From NCBI GenBank assembly GCA_013396755.1, contig VWZF01002689.1, positions 283,597-347,596 on the forward strand: DNA of 64,000 nt, given 5' to 3'. The stretch comes from Sclerurus mexicanus (taxonomy: Eukaryota > Chordata > Aves > Passeriformes > Furnariidae). The position numbers were made by a program, and so were the translations under genes. A model generated the notes under the pieces. It saw only the letters and a program-made list of their open reading frames with translations, had not been told where the DNA came from and did not search any database. Shown in pieces: positions 22,239 to 36,120 of the stretch; position 1 is the first letter of the stretch; every line of letters begins with the position of its first letter.

Positions 22239-25200
22239 AAATGTCTATATACAGAGCCACTTCGTTTGTTAGGCATTAAAGTGGGTCTGTGCAGGTGCCG
22301 CAAGTGAAATTACTCCACAGCAGAATGAACTCACAGAGGCAGTTAGTGAAGGAAAGAAACATCCAGCTGGGACAGCGAAAATTTCTCCTGACTACTCAGA
22401 CCTGATCTTCCAGAAATACCTACAGCACAATTTCAAAGACAAGCGTGGGAAATAAAAGAATATTAAAAATCAGGGACTGAGTATTTAATCAATAAATGTT
22501 TTATAACCATTAAATATTTTTATACTTTTCCTCATATCTTATCAACTCTTAAGCCATCCCAGTTTCACACCAGTAAACAACACCTGTTTGGTCTGCAGGC
22601 CCATTTTTTTCACCCTTCTTTGCCAACTATCTCCTCCCTCAAAATGTTAGTATTTTTATGTTATTTTGTACGCAGAGCAATGACTCCCAGCTTGGTCTTT
22701 GCTGTGCCTAGATCAGACAGACTACAAGAAATGTATTTCCCTCCCAAACATCCGTGTATTCCAGGGGCAATAGATGGTATCTAGCTCTGCAAAATCTTGA
22801 CATCTTAGACACCTAAGGTGGCATCTTAGACAATCACAGTTACAGGAGCACATCTAATTCAGTAAAGTGTCAGGAAAATACAGGAACATGCAATCTGCTC
22901 CACTAAAATACTGAACTGAATTTGTGCACATTGACATTTCGGGGATAATGCCTAAACTGCACAAGAATTTGTCTTCAGGCAGGATTAGATTGCCTTATGT
23001 GAGATTAAGAACCTAACCCAAAATGGCAATTTATTCTACTGTCTAAACCAAGTGAAATATTTGGTTTCATGCCTTCTTTTTTTTTGTCGTTTTTCGGTCT
23101 TACACCTCAGTCTTCCATTTGTCACTTGGAAAGATTCCTTCTAGGATTCTATGCCTTCTTTGCTTTGATGAAGTCTACCACCTACATCTCTTTTCTGTTT
23201 GGGAAATTCTGGTGTGTGAAATTATACAGATTTCCACTAACAAAGAATAGTTTTTGAGCTTTGTGCCATGGACCCTTTAGGCATGTTGATCAGAGAGGTA
23301 TTTTTTCCTGCAAGCATTTAATCTCTGAAGGAACCCAACCCTACAATTCATTTCCCACTATCACAGTCATCTGTTTTTCACAGAGTCCCAGTTTTGCCAA
23401 GATGCAATCTCTGATAATTTCTTAAGAGGTGTATTATTTTTAATTGCTGTCACAAATGTAATTGCTGAGCTGCTGCCTCAGGACAGGCAGACAAGTCTAT
23501 CTACACTATTTGCAAACATTAAACAAAGAACTTCCCTGTATGGTAAGTTCCACTGAGTTTAATCTGCCTGGAAGAATCACCGAGACAAATGAGCTGTGAT
23601 AAGATCTGCCAGGTTTGAATGGGCCACGTTAATCCAGTATGAGCTGGTAGCACAGGTAATCCTTCTTTTCTTGTACATTACTTGGATGAGGGACTGGAGG
23701 ATTGTAGAAACTGTAGTGGCAACTATTGGCTGCAGGGATAGAGGATGTCAAAGATATTTGGCTTCAGGTCATGTGCTTAGAAGAGCCACTGCCAGTTTAT
23801 GTCAGTGATTTAATCTGAAAGGTATTAAATTGTTGAGACAATAGCCCTTTGGGAGTGACCACCATACACAGTCATGCCATGCCATGTAGAAGCTGAAGCC
23901 CAAGAACTGCAATGCACAGAACTTAGACTGTCATCCACAGACCCAGCATGTCAACCAGTCAGAATGAGTGACCTGTTCCTCCAGGATTATGGGTATAGGA
24001 CCAGTCTCAACTAGACTGGTGGGGTTGAAGCTCTGATCTGTGTGTGATGTGTTTGCAGAACAGGAATCATTATCCACTTACCCATCCTCTCAAGCAAACT
24101 GTGTATCCCTGAGTACCTTATCACACCACCCCATCTCCTCGTGATCATGGGATGCACAGTGTAGATCAGAGACAGCTTTCATTCAAAAAATGGTGACAGC
24201 TGCCCTTCACCCCTGCTTCTGGTAAAAAAGCTGGCCTTAGGCTTTGCAACTGGAAGTAGGTCTCATCATCTTTCTCCCAGAACACAATTCCCTATGCTTC
24301 CAGTTGAAGCCCCACCTCGTAGGGGTGTCTTTAGGACAGGAAGTCTTCCTTCTGTCCATGGGAATTTCAAGCCCTTTAAAACTGAATAAAATTTCTTATA
24401 AATTTAAAAGACCATGCCTCTGCTCAAAAAGCATGCATCTCATAAAGATATTTAGAACAAAGAAAATGTTTGCAGAAGGGAATCAGCAGACATTAATGGA
24501 TGAAATTTTCACAGTAAATGAAATCATCAGAAGGGGTTAGATACTTAAAAGACTATGGTCACAGAGCTATTCGGGGACCTTTTACCCCAAAGAACTTCAA
24601 GAGGTGAACCTAAATGAGAACAGAGTTCACAGACTTTCAGGTCATGTCATTGATAGCTCATTCCCAGGAGTACAAAGGAGCAGAGACACAGTGTCAGGCA
24701 GGAGAAATCCAAAGATGGCACCCAGTGCTGACTGAGCCCCCACCAGGGTTTGTCAAGGGCTGGAACAGGGGAGTCATCAGACCTGTGGGTTGGGGAGGAC
24801 ATCCCCAGCTGAGTCAATGGAAGACACTCCCCATCAATCCCATTACAGACTCAGAGAGAATTACCACCTACGGGAGCATGCAACTCAACACAGGAAGTTG
24901 GAAAGAAGATTGGGTTGTATAAGACGTGCTATTTAGGGGGAGGATCAAAGAGAGGGGAAGGGAAATGTCAAATTGGACTGGGGAGGAAGGAATGTGGAAA
25001 AGTACAGGAGAAAGGAAATAAAAGGAGCTAGACACACATAAGCAGGCTACTGGTCAATACAGTTGTGTTGAAGGACAGCAAGGGCCAGGGTTTTTGCTAG
25101 CCAGGACTCCATCCCTGGTAGGGAATGGTTTTGGTGTGCTCAAGGACACAGATAGCCAAGCTGTACCAACGATCATCAATAAATGGAAAAGCAGCCAGAA

Positions 25201-27265
25201 GTAACTGGAGCAAGAACTGGAAAACAACAACAAATCAGCAAACAAGTGGTGTAATCATCAGTGAGGTATCTAATCCTGTAACTAAGGGCATGGAAAGATA
25301 CTGGGGTAGATGGAGGGGGCTGGGAAAAGACAGTACAGAGGAAGGACCTAAAATCTTGTTCCAGGATGCAGGACCATCTCTGCAACCTCTGAATTCAGGG
25401 ACTATAAAAGAGCAGAAGAAACACAAGACACACCCATGACACTGTGCTAGGATGACACAGTATGGCTGGAACAACCACACTGACTCACCCATGCTGTCTT
25501 CAGGATTGCACCATCTCTCCTGAAGAGTGAGGAGGAGCTTATGAAAAGAATCCAGGATGCCAGCCTGCCCAACTGCTCTCCTTCACTGCACCATCTCTGC
25601 CATGGCACAGGGAAGTCACGTAATTTGTAAAATTTCATGTATCTGTCTCTTACACATAATCGGCAGGTTGGGGATGCAGTGGTAGGGGTGAGCTCTGTGG
25701 GAAGGTCCCAGCCACATTAGACACAGCCAGTCTTCACCTGACCCACCACAGGCCACAGATGAGCACATCTGCCAAACTGGTGGTGTGTCTGAGCCACCAG
25801 ATGGGCTTGTAGCACCTCTGAAACAGACGTGTTTAAAAAACAGCAAAAAGAACCCGCACCAAAGAAGAAAAATGACCAGGTTGAAGGAGGAGGATAGAGA
25901 AAACCATGCCTGAGCCGGGCCCATGAGGCATGACTCTTCTAATGGGACTGCTGCTGATGGAGGAACCACCATGCACTGAACCCAACCTCTGTGCTGCCTT
26001 TTACCACACCAGAGGGATTGACTGCAGTTTACAGTATGAGGGGTCAGGAGAACAGGAGAGGGGAGAGGTGTACAGAGTGAAGAAGGGTGTTTTTTATGAG
26101 GGTTTGTTTGTTCTGCATTGAAGAACTACCTCCCCAAACGTCCTCCCAGGAGGGTTTCACTTCCACTACTGGTTCTGAGCCATTTCATGCTATTATCAGG
26201 AATATGACTGTCCCCCAAACTAAACTGGTCTTCTTATATCAGTGAAGACCTGATCTTCATCCCAGATAAAACACACTTTGAATTCAAATAGAACTCAGCA
26301 GATCTTCTGACCTCACAAATGAAAATGAAGACTATTATCAACACATAAAACTCTCACCTTAACACCTCTCTGAGATGTCTCAAATACCATTGGAATATCT
26401 TTCCTCTAAGTTCTTCAGTTCTTATGTCCCAGAATATGTCTGGGTTCAAAATGTAAGCTCTCCGATTTTGCAGGAATCAGTCAAAAATGTTCAAGGATTC
26501 TCAGTGTTCTAATCCTGGAATGCTGTCACTCACATGCATGTTGTTCTTTTAATATCTACTGAAGGATACGGCATTGAAGGAAAGGAAGCTCCTTAAAGCT
26601 GTTTTATATGCTACGGCAGACAAAACCCACTAGCAGCACTATCCACTGGAGGGCAGTGAAAGGCTGGGGAAACCGGAGGTGAGACTGGGAATGCTTTTGC
26701 CTAAGTACAGCCCCTAAAAATAGAAAGATCACATCCTGAGGAGACTGCAGCCCATGAAGGAATCTCCACAAGAGCAGGTACTACACTGAAGGGGATTATA
26801 GTCTGAGGAGGAATCCACACTGGGACAGTTGAAATGCATCAGAAACATGGAGTGCCAACAAAAAAACCACTACACACTGATGTCAGTCTCCTGTGCTGCC
26901 TGGTGCCTTGCTGAAGAGACTATGCAACATTTGGCAAAAGCAAGCAGGGGTGAGACTAGAAAGGGGGCATGAGAGGTGTCTGGAACACAGTTATAGTGAT
27001 CTTTGTGTGATTTGAGCAAGTGCAGGTGAAATAAATTTCAACTGAGGGAGGATGGTGCTTTTTTTGGAGAAGCCTGTGTACTGTGAAGGAGTGTATGTCA
27101 ATGTGTGCATACCTGCAAATATCAAGTTGGATTAGGTGATAAGAATAAGAGGCTTGGAAGCCATATATTGGAGCTGCCATAGGTCTAGGCTGGATACTAG
27201 GCAGACCAGAGTGGTCTGACAGTGGACTCCTGGAGGGACCAAGAGGTCCAAGCCAATCACTTGAG

Positions 27266-27500
27266 AGGCTGTGAGGTCAGGTGTCAACTGAGACCCATCT
27301 GCTTGTGTATGTCTCTGAGTACAAATCAAGGGGACACAAGAGGATCAAGGGACAGTTACTGGGGAGATCCAGAGTGCATATGTGTAGATGTTGGTCTGTG
27401 TGGGGTCATGCAAAGAACACTGGAATGCCAAGGGTCCAGGGTCAGTTACCGGGCAGAGTACCTGAACTGTGCACATTCCACAGCCTATTGTCCATAAGTA
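27266..27500 (+). repeat. Diverged tandem repeats of about 70-90 bp
   Basis: Segments beginning near 27341 (aggatcaagggacagttact) and near 27431 (agggtccagggtcagttacc) agree at about 22 of 27 positions, with an offset of 90. A third, weaker relative begins near 27273 (gaggtcaggtgtcaactgag). Each is followed by a TGTG-rich portion. They could be the internal repeats of an old LTR, but no LTR ends, primer-binding site or target duplication could be shown. Confidence 0.4.
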
Positions 27501-28420
27501 TATGTACACATTCCATAATAAAAAACCCCTTTAACTGCCAAAGAGGAGGGAAAATTAGAATGTTCATGCTTCTGTTTGTGTGATCAGAGGTGTATATATA
27601 CATACACACAGTGTACAGGACCTCTGGGACTGCTGAGAATACAGTCCACCTCAGGACTGACTGCATCTGGTAACATGGAGATGCAGCAGCCTGGCCTCTG
27701 TAGGGCTACCAGCTTCAACAATCCCCAAGCCAATGAGTTTCTCTCACACTACGAAAAGAAGCTCCAGCATTTGTAGATGAGTGACTGCACAAACTACATC
27801 ACTCCAATGCTAGAAGTGGATGCACCCAAGCCTCTATTCAGATGAGTATTTGTCTGTATTGGATGTGCAACAGCCATTTAATCCACCAACAAAAGGTCAC
27901 TATGAATGCAGTGCAGCAGAAAATTGCTGAAGCTCCAACTCACAAAATTTATTTACAGTGTGGAAGTGCAGGGACAGAATTTGTAATTTTAGCTAGCCCA
28001 AGAAATTAAAGAAAGATTTCTGGAGTATGTCCAACATCCTCACAGTTCTTAAAATATACCTATGCCATAAAACAAAGGTGTAACATCTGTTATCTGTAAT
28101 GTTTCCATGTGTGCCTTCTGGGTGTACTATTGATTTGGCAGAACTCACATCTTAACATTTAGAGTATGACAATGAATGCTAAAGATTTTCCTGAATAAGC
28201 AATCAATGAAACTACTTTTTCTTCCTCAAAGCATATGATATGGTCTGGCATGCTGAATAAATGTGATAGATATACAGAGGAGATTGCTCTTTACTCTTTA
28301 AAAATCAAACATTACCAAAGAAATAGTTAATATTTACCCAGAATATCAGAGAGTGCTTTTGACAGAAGAGCATTTGCCTTCTCCTCCCCTCCTCCACCCC
28401 TGTGATTTTTATAGAAACCT

Positions 28421-29985
28421 TTAGAATAGAATAGAATAGAATAGAACTATTTCAGTTGGAAGGAACCTACAGTGACCATCCAGTCCAACTGCCTGACCAA
28501 TTCAGAACTGATCAAGTTAAAGTGTATTATTAAGGGCATTGTCCAAATACCTCTTAAACACTGTCAGGTTTAGAGCATCCATCACCTCTCCAGGAAACCT
28601 GTTCCAGTGTCTGGCCACCCTCTTGGTAAATACATGCCTCCTAATGGCCAGCCTGAACCTCTTTTGGCACAGCTTTGAACCACTCCCACACATCCTGCCA
28701 CTGGATAACATGGAAAAGAGCTCAGGACCTCCCTCTCGACTTCCCCTCCTCGGGAAGCTGCAGAGAGAGACGAGCCCATTCAAGGACCATCACATCCTTC
28801 TTAAATTCTGGGACCCAGCACTCAAGGTGAGGCTGCATCAATGATAAAAAAAGAGGGATAATCACCTCTAAGCCCAATGCTCCAATCTATCTAGATTCCT
28901 CTGCAAGGCTTCTTGGCCCTCAAGAAAGTCAACATCACCTCTCAGTCTGGTATCATAATGAAACCTGCTAATGGTGCATTCAGCTCCTGCATCCAGATCA
29001 TTGATAGCATATTGAACAGAACTGGCTCTCGAATTGATCCCCAAGGAACACTGCTGGTGACTGGTCACAAGTCAGCTGTAGCTCTACAACCCTTTGAGCT
29101 CTGCCCTCCAGCCAGTTCTTCACCAAGTGCACCATGAAGCCCCTCATCCCACAGTAGACAACTTGTTCAGAAGGATGCTGTGGGGGACAGTACCAAAAGC
29201 TGTACTAAAATCCAGAAAAACTATGACCACTGCCTTCCCTTCATGCATAGGCAGGTGGCCTTATCATAGAAGGGTATCAAATTAATTAAAGAGGAATTTC
29301 CCTTTGTGAATCCATATTGACTGTGCCTGATGATTGCATTTTTCTTTAAATGACTTTCAATAATACCCAATAATCTTCTACAATAATCTTCTACATAATT
29401 TTTCCAGGAACTGAGGTAAGACTAACAGGTCTGTAGTCCTCTGGGTCTTTCTTCACACGTCTTTTTTTGCAGATGAGAAGTAACACCCAGTCAGAAAGGA
29501 TCTCCCCAGACTCCCAAGAACTTTGGGAGAGGAATGAGAGGGATCCTGCCATAACATCTGCTAGCTCCTTCAGAACTCTGGCATGAATCCCTTCAGACCC
29601 CAAGGACTTGTTAGCATTCATCTGATAGAGACGGTCCCTTACTATTTCAGTGTCCACAAATGAAAAGTCTCTGTTCCCACACTCATAATCCTCCAATCAG
29701 GGGACCGGGCAGCCCAAGGTCTACCAGTGTTATTAAAGACTGAGGACCAAAAAAGCTTTGAACACCTCTGCTTTTCCTTCATCCCTATTAGTGAGATGAC
29801 CATTTTCAACAAGTATCAGTCCAATGTTCTCTTTAAACCTCCTCTTGCTAATAACATATTTTAAAAAGCACTTCTTGTTATTTGGAACAAGACTGGCCAG
29901 TTTCAACCCTGGATGATCTTTGGCCTTTCATGTCTTCTCCCTGCATAAATGAATGACAGCTCTGGGCTTTCCCCTTCTTAATTAC
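28421..29985 (-). mobile_element. CR1 LINE, antisense, about 1.5 kb
   Basis: On the plus strand the element begins with the reverse of its tail (tagaatagaatagaatagaa, 28423-28445, then 'cagttggaaggaaccta'). Minus-strand translation gives, from 5' to 3': NANKSLGSEGIHARVLKELA and EDYRPVSLTSVPGKIM (29391-29696), FLDFSTAF-type palm sequence (about 29200), INDLDAGAECTISRFHYDTR (about 28980) and KRFRLAIRRHVFTKRVARHW (about 28650). The catalytic FADD is replaced by FHYD and frames are broken, so it is inactive. The 5' end near 29985 is approximate. Confidence 0.92.
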
Positions 29986-32916
29986 CACTGAAGTTTATCA
30001 CACTATCACAAGGAGATTCCCTCTGCCTGCCACCATGAGGGGAGCCCTAGGCCTTCGCAGGGAAGAGAGGGAAGGGAGGGGGGCATGACCTGCACTTCTG
30101 AAAACATGTAATAAAATTCAAGCACAGCTTTTTAAAAACAAACATTTTCTGGTGTCAAGGTGGCTAAGGAGGCCAGTTGGGTCATTTTCCTGTGCAAGCC
30201 TTCATGATGGTCCTAAAGTGTGGCTAGATCAAAGTTGGAGTTCAGAAGTATATGTACAGTCATGGCAGTCACTCTGAATTTATTCCAGTCTAATTCAAAA
30301 ATCAGGTTCATGATTTCTAAATCACAGAATACTTCATTCTTTTTTTTGGTAAAGTTCTGGCTTACGTGTAGGGAAATGGGAAAATGTGTAACGGTTCCAG
30401 ATGGGTCGAAACACAAGTAAGCGCATATTTGACTACAAATTTGGGATGTCCTTTTTCTTAAGTATGCATTGTCTAGGATATTGTAGTGTTTACAACTCCA
30501 GGAGACACAATTATCTTTTCATAATGCAAAAACAACCGGAATTGTTTGAAAAAGTTTTAGCTCACTGTTAATGCAATGTTGGTAACAGGAGTTCATCGCT
30601 CAGCATGCTGAGACAATTGAACAACTGATTCATACTGGTTATAGAATCAGAAGGTTTCTTGGAGGTGGTCACTGTAACCTGAGATGTCATGCTGAAGTTA
30701 CAGCTGACGTCACTGGTTTGGAGGGCAGGCCAGTGGTGGCAATGGGTTTAGTGGTATCAGTGGGCTGAGTGGTAGTGGTGCACTAAGGGATACTGGTGGA
30801 TCAAGCGGTGGCCGGGGAGAGGAGTACCTGAAATATTTGCATGTCAAAGAGACATCACACAGAAAAGAAATGTAAACGAGAGAAACAGGGCACACCACAA
30901 AAATGACAGTTTTCATAAAAAAAGTGACTTCGTAATAAAATCGTGCAAGTGATTCCTGTAAATCAGCATAGCCATTCTTCTTCTTTCACAGATGTAATAC
31001 AGTTTTCTGGCATGGGAAATTACATTTATCATACCCAAACAGAACGACAAAGCAAGAATCATAGTACTGTTACATGGGTATTCAGTCTTGGATACCAACT
31101 CTTTCCCTGTGCATTTCCTGTGGGAAGGCCTAACTTGTGGTTTCTAGAACTGAAGACCAGCTAAGGAAGAGTTGTAATAAAAAGACCAAATAAAATTCTG
31201 GCAAGTGTTATAATTTGCAAATTTATCACAACCTTACATTATTATTAAGGAATTAAAAATCTGAAAGGCAGAGAACACTTTATCATGAAACAGCTAAGCT
31301 TTCAGATAAGAATATTTTTTGTGAACTCTCTCCCAACAAAAGTCTAAGAATAATTCCCCTGTCATTAACTTATGTTTCAACATAACACAGAAAAAGAGAA
31401 TTCTATGATCAATCTTAGTCCTAATGGAATCATAAGAGAAATAGGAAACAAATAGGAATAACTAAAACCATCTGGTTACATTTCTTAGTAAAAATTGCTT
31501 AGGAAAGCACTTCAACACTTAAAGTTAAATGGGTAGTTAACGTTTTCCTAACCTGGCAACTAAGCCCTGCAAACGTCTGGAAGACTAATACTTTCTTAAG
31601 ACTAATATTGAAACAAACAAACAAATAAATGTGAATTAACATTGATTACTTTGTGCTAATTCATGAGAACAACTAAGCAATTTCTGCTTGAATGTATATT
31701 AAACCATAGGTTCAAAATGTCTTCCAATACCTTTGCACATGGTGAAAGTTCAACTAAAGAATCAAGGCGCAGTTTGCATCATTTACTAATTAGTGCCTTG
31801 CCAAGACTAAAACAGAGAGTGGAATGCAGTTCCACAGGTCTGGTTGACACCTAACTTCTTTAACTTTTATTCTACTTTTGCAAAACATTTTCCTCTCTCT
31901 CCTCACTTAAAGAAAGTGTTTAGGAACCATTCAGAATAAAAATTCAAAGACCTAAATTCCAACATGGTTGAAAGAACAGACATATTTTAAAAAACCCCAG
32001 CTTTAAATACTTAATACTGAAATAGAATGTTCTTGAGAAAAGATAATTATTTTTCTGAGAAGAAAGCAATATCAGACATAAGCATACTATTTAACTAAAA
32101 TTTCTTCAAGCAAGAGATTTCAATAAAATGGCTTTTGTATATGTAGGAATTTTAGAAAAGAATTTCAAGATGTTTACCTCTGCATTACTTATGTAACCCT
32201 TTTGTATCTCTTTTCTACAGTATCTTTTTATATGTAGAATAATTTCATTTATTAAAATGTCTGGAATTACTTGTATTTTGTTGGAATGACAAAAACTAAA
32301 AGGAAATAAAAACTAATTTGATCTTAGTTCTACATTGAAATTGATAATCAATTTCTGCTTTTTCTTGTGTAACACCTAATATGCTTTTACAGAATGCTTT
32401 TGCTCCAAGTATGATTTAAAATGTCTGAAGACATGTTTATATTTTAAGAATAAAGTCCATCCTAAGTAACACTTCTTTCAATGTCAGTATGAACACAAAA
32501 ATAATAGAAGAATCATTAGATCAGTAAGAGAATGTAAGATTTCAGAAAGGACCTGGCAGGAGCGATGTTTCTGAGACTAAATGTGAAAACAGCTGAAATC
32601 CCCTTAATAAGCATTGCTGTGCTCAGGTTTGGGCTCTCCAGTACAAGAAAGAAAATGGCATGTAGGAGGGTGCCCAACAAAGTTCAGGCAGATGGTCAGT
32701 GGTCTGCAAAATAAAACATCCAAGGAGAACCTAAGGGAACCTGGAGAAGAAAAGGCTAAGGGAGGGAGGGGCAGGGATCTTTTTGCAGTTTTAACCTTTT
32801 TGATGGCATGCAGCATAAGGACAAAGGCCAAGAATCCCGATTTGCAACAAGGGAATTTCTGACTAGATAAAAGGATTTATATATTTATTTATGTTTTGTA
32901 TCAGGAGGATACTTAG
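29986..32916. other. Gene-free intergenic stretch
   Basis: AT-rich, with no gene seen. It contains the GTGG-rich patch listed separately. Confidence 0.55.
30713..30830. repeat. GTGG-rich low-complexity patch
   Basis: Irregular runs of agtggtggc, ttagtggtatcagtggg and gagtggtagtggtg. The patch is purine-skewed and lies in AT-rich DNA. It looks like a decayed simple repeat. Confidence 0.5.
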
Positions 32917-33090
32917 ACACTGGCACGAGGACCCAGAGAATTGTGAAATCTTCAGCCTTGGAGATATTCAAGCTTAACGTGACATGACCCTGAACAACCT
33001 GCTCAAGCTGACCCTGCTTTAATCAAGGGGTTGGGCTAAAGGGCTTCTAGAGATCCCTTCCAACTGAAGCTGTTCTGCAATTCTATGAAT
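32917..33090 (+). mobile_element. CR1 LINE, 3' fragment
   Basis: The CR1 3' end is visible as 'cactggcacgaggacccaga', 'tggagatattcaag', 'aacctgctcaagctgaccct', 'gggttgggctaaagggcttc' and 'gatcccttccaactgaagc', ending at 'ttctgcaattctatgaat'. Confidence 0.85.
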
Positions 33091-35650
33091 ATTTTTTGAT
33101 AAGTTCTCTATCTTAATAATATTGCATTGATGCCGCCCAAGTCTGCAACACTGCAAAACCAATTGGATGAACTGCTTGTGTGGCAGGCTAACCTGTCTTT
33201 CAAATTATACTAGTTGATTTAACTAAAAATTTCTTCTGCCTGGAATCTACGTTTTGTTAGTGGTGGATCATTGCAATGCTGCCTTAGGTGTTCTTACCTA
33301 CAATGTTTTCACCAGGGTGTGAAGGAAAAGTGACAGTACCAGTAAGGTGTAAAAACAATCATGGAAAGACTATCCCAACTCTTCTGTTAGGTTGGGAGTG
33401 GAGACAGGGGTCTCATCTGCCTGTAAAATACTATCTTACCCTTAAACCTGTTTTTGTAAAGGCCTGACTAGTTTCTTAGCCCTGTTCTGAATATAAGTGG
33501 TATGATTTAAAGATACAGCACACAGTGCAAAGTCTGGCACTCACATGCATACAGGGAATTCTGGATTCTGGCTTTCACCATGGCGAGCTTAATCTTGATT
33601 ATTATGACAATACCTCATTGCAGACAAGCAAGTAATATGAAATGAATATTACACATTTTTAATTAAGAAAGACCTCAGAATAGCAAGTTTTATGATTAAA
33701 TTTACACTGATTGAATATTCCTGTAATACCAAGGCTGCATGCAGTTTCACAGGGTATTCTGATTTTTTAAAAATGGAGTCAATGTAGTAAACAGGCTATT
33801 TTGTTAGTGATTTCCTTTTAAGGACCAAAATACCTGGTTATATAAAAATAGGGTGTGAGCACAGATAAGGTGTGCTTTCCCAAGAAGAACCCAATCCTGA
33901 CATCAGAGCTGCTCTCGTTGCCCCAACCCCTTAGCCATTATACTTCTGCCTTTGCACTGGAACTGGAAGTCCTCTCCCTAAGAAGAATATAATGCAGAGA
34001 GATAGGTCACTGGAACACTGATGTTATTTAATAAAAACACTCCAACCCCCCAAATCCCAAGATATTTTCTTGTGGCTCAGCTTGTTTCACGGGTAATCTC
34101 TGCAGGATTAGATGGATACAAGAGAAGCGGCAGCCAGAGGTGGAATGCTCAGCACAGTGGTCCATCCTAGAAAAGGAAAGCCAGTTCCATCCAGAAGGTA
34201 TGACCCCAATATGCCATACCAGTGCAGGGCAGGGATCCCATGCTGAAGGCTTGAACTAAATGGTGGACACAACACACACACAGGATTCTCAGGTGCCAGG
34301 CCCACAGTGCAGGCCAGAATAGCCATGCTGTGTGCTTTGCCCAGGCTGACAGAAGTGCAGCCAAGTACACCCACATGATCCCCACAAATTCGCATTGCCA
34401 GGAGTTTCTCTCTGCAAAACAAAACACAAAGTCTTCACAGACTTTGGGAACATTTATTGGATTGTAATTCCTAAATAATGTGGAAAGCTTTCAGATAGGG
34501 TTGTACCCCAGTCTGTACAGAGAAAACTCCAGGCAACTTGCCGTGTCTTTTAACATATTATTTTCATAGACATCAGTGTCATCAGTTAAAAATCCCCAAA
34601 CTCTGGGGACTTCTGTGTAGTCCAAAAGGCAGAAGATGCCTCTTAAAGAGGACTTATTGTCCTCTAGGCTGCAGCTGCACAGTCCAGGGTGTTAAATGCT
34701 GTTCCATTAAACCATTGGGAGAATACAAATCTTTTAAGAGAAAGAAGTCTGTCAGAGGATTGAAAAACAGTTTCCTTCATTTCAGGGACAAGGAATTTTG
34801 AAAAAAAATCAAGCTTTCAACACGAGCTAAGGAGATGTAAATTTTGATGGTCCTTGGGCTTTATTATGTCTGCCTTTCTGAGACTAAGCTCATGGTTTGA
34901 AGCTGTAATCTCCAGTTGTCCTACTAGATCTTTCCATATCATTTATGTTGTTGTTGTCAGTGCTGGAAGATTAAAAATTCGATGGAGCTGTGTTTGGACT
35001 GAGTAAGAAGCCAGTGTCCTTCAAGATCTTGCTGGTTATTAGTGCAATTTACACCCACATAGATTTACTTAGGCCTTGGAAACACTACATTTGCACCAAA
35101 ACTCCATTTCGTTTGTCTGGGTCCAGTTCCAAGCAGAGGGTCACATCTCAGGTGAATGGAAAGTGAGGATGGTGTGCGAGATCAAAGTTACAGATGCAGA
35201 GATTTGTGTGACCTCATATCGATTGCCCCCAAAATGCCTCTGTCTTACAATTTCTGTTGGCTCTAGTGATTTTTAATGACAATCAAGTACCTAAATTCCA
35301 TTCTTAATATTTTTGCATAAATAAAACTGAACACATATTGAAATTCTCATCCCTCCTCATTCATCTGCTTTTATTTAGTTACCTTTTTTGAAATTACAAT
35401 GTCAAAACACACCCTTCTTCATATTTCCTTCTTGATAGAGACAAGAGAAGCCCCCCAGCACCACAGGATATGGTGGCACACCCATAACGTGTGTTTTTGC
35501 ACTGAGTAGCTTACTGTGATGTTTCTCCAATTAATTTGTCTAATGCCTAATTTTAGAGATTTTAAACTGGTGATTTCCTTCACCTGGAAATCCTTCCTCC
35601 TCCCCCCTCCCCCCCCAGATACAGGATGGGAAGGAAGCTTTTGGCTATCA
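33091..35650. other. Gene-free intergenic stretch
   Basis: No gene or clearly named repeat was found. The overlapping 86- and 104-codon minus-strand frames at 34108-34427 show no domain. Confidence 0.55.
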
Positions 35651-35656
35651 AGGCCA

Positions 35657-35694
35657 AAATTAACTACCCGGTCTTGCTGCCAGGTAGTTAATTT
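35657..35694. repeat. Perfect 12-bp inverted repeat
   Basis: AAATTAACTACC at 35657-35668 and GGTAGTTAATTT at 35683-35694 are exact reverse complements, separated by 14 bases. The transcribed hairpin or cruciform would be stable for its size. Context is intergenic. Confidence 0.9.
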
Positions 35695-35699
35695 CTTTT

Positions 35700-36120
35700 T
35701 TCTGCTACTCCTATGGAAAATCTGTTCCAGGCTGTGATGGTCCTAATAGGCAAAGCTGTATTGTAAATGTTAGTAAGGAACCTTCTTCTCATTTTCAGCT
35801 TAAACCTAGTAATATTTCATATATGCATGTTTTTCCTGAGACTAACATAATCTTTTATTTAAAGAAGCTTCTTTCTAGGGTTTGCTCTTAGTGCGTTTTT
35901 GTCAATGTTCCTATCTCATCTCAGTGTCCTTTGCTAGACTAACAAGCCCAAATCCCATGGTCTCCTACAGATCCTTTTTCATCTTTCTGCATATTTGTCT
36001 TGATTATGAGTAACCAACACAAACCCTATCTTTGATTAAAGGTCTCCCCAGGACTTTGTATAGTCTAACACATCTGTCTTGATTCTAGCTGGTACATTCT
36101 GTGATTCCATTTGCTCTTTG
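35700..36120 (-). mobile_element. Ancient CR1-like LINE remnant, antisense
   Basis: Motifs follow the antisense order of an old CR1 family: 'ctgttccaggctg', 'gttagtaaggaaccttcttc', 'tcatctcagtgtcctttgct' with 'agactaacaagcccaaatcc', 'tggtctcctacagatcc', and later 'ccccaggactttgta'. Divergence is high and the edges are uncertain. Confidence 0.4.

Larger units (their letters stand above)
19241..28420. other. Intergenic stretch between RAB39A and SLC35F2, first part
   Basis: No coding exon, RNA gene or confidently named repeat was found, apart from the short CAAA run and the diverged repeats listed separately. Open frames reach 118 codons (25616-25972, minus) but show no known domain. A patch near 21375-21450 ('agagtggttaaagcac') faintly recalls a MIR head. 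This is too weak to call. Confidence 0.5.

Noticed and set aside
25616..25972. 118-codon minus-strand open frame with a hydrophobic stretch
   Set aside because: One hydrophobic run is not enough to infer a membrane protein. There is no homology that I recognise and no supporting context.
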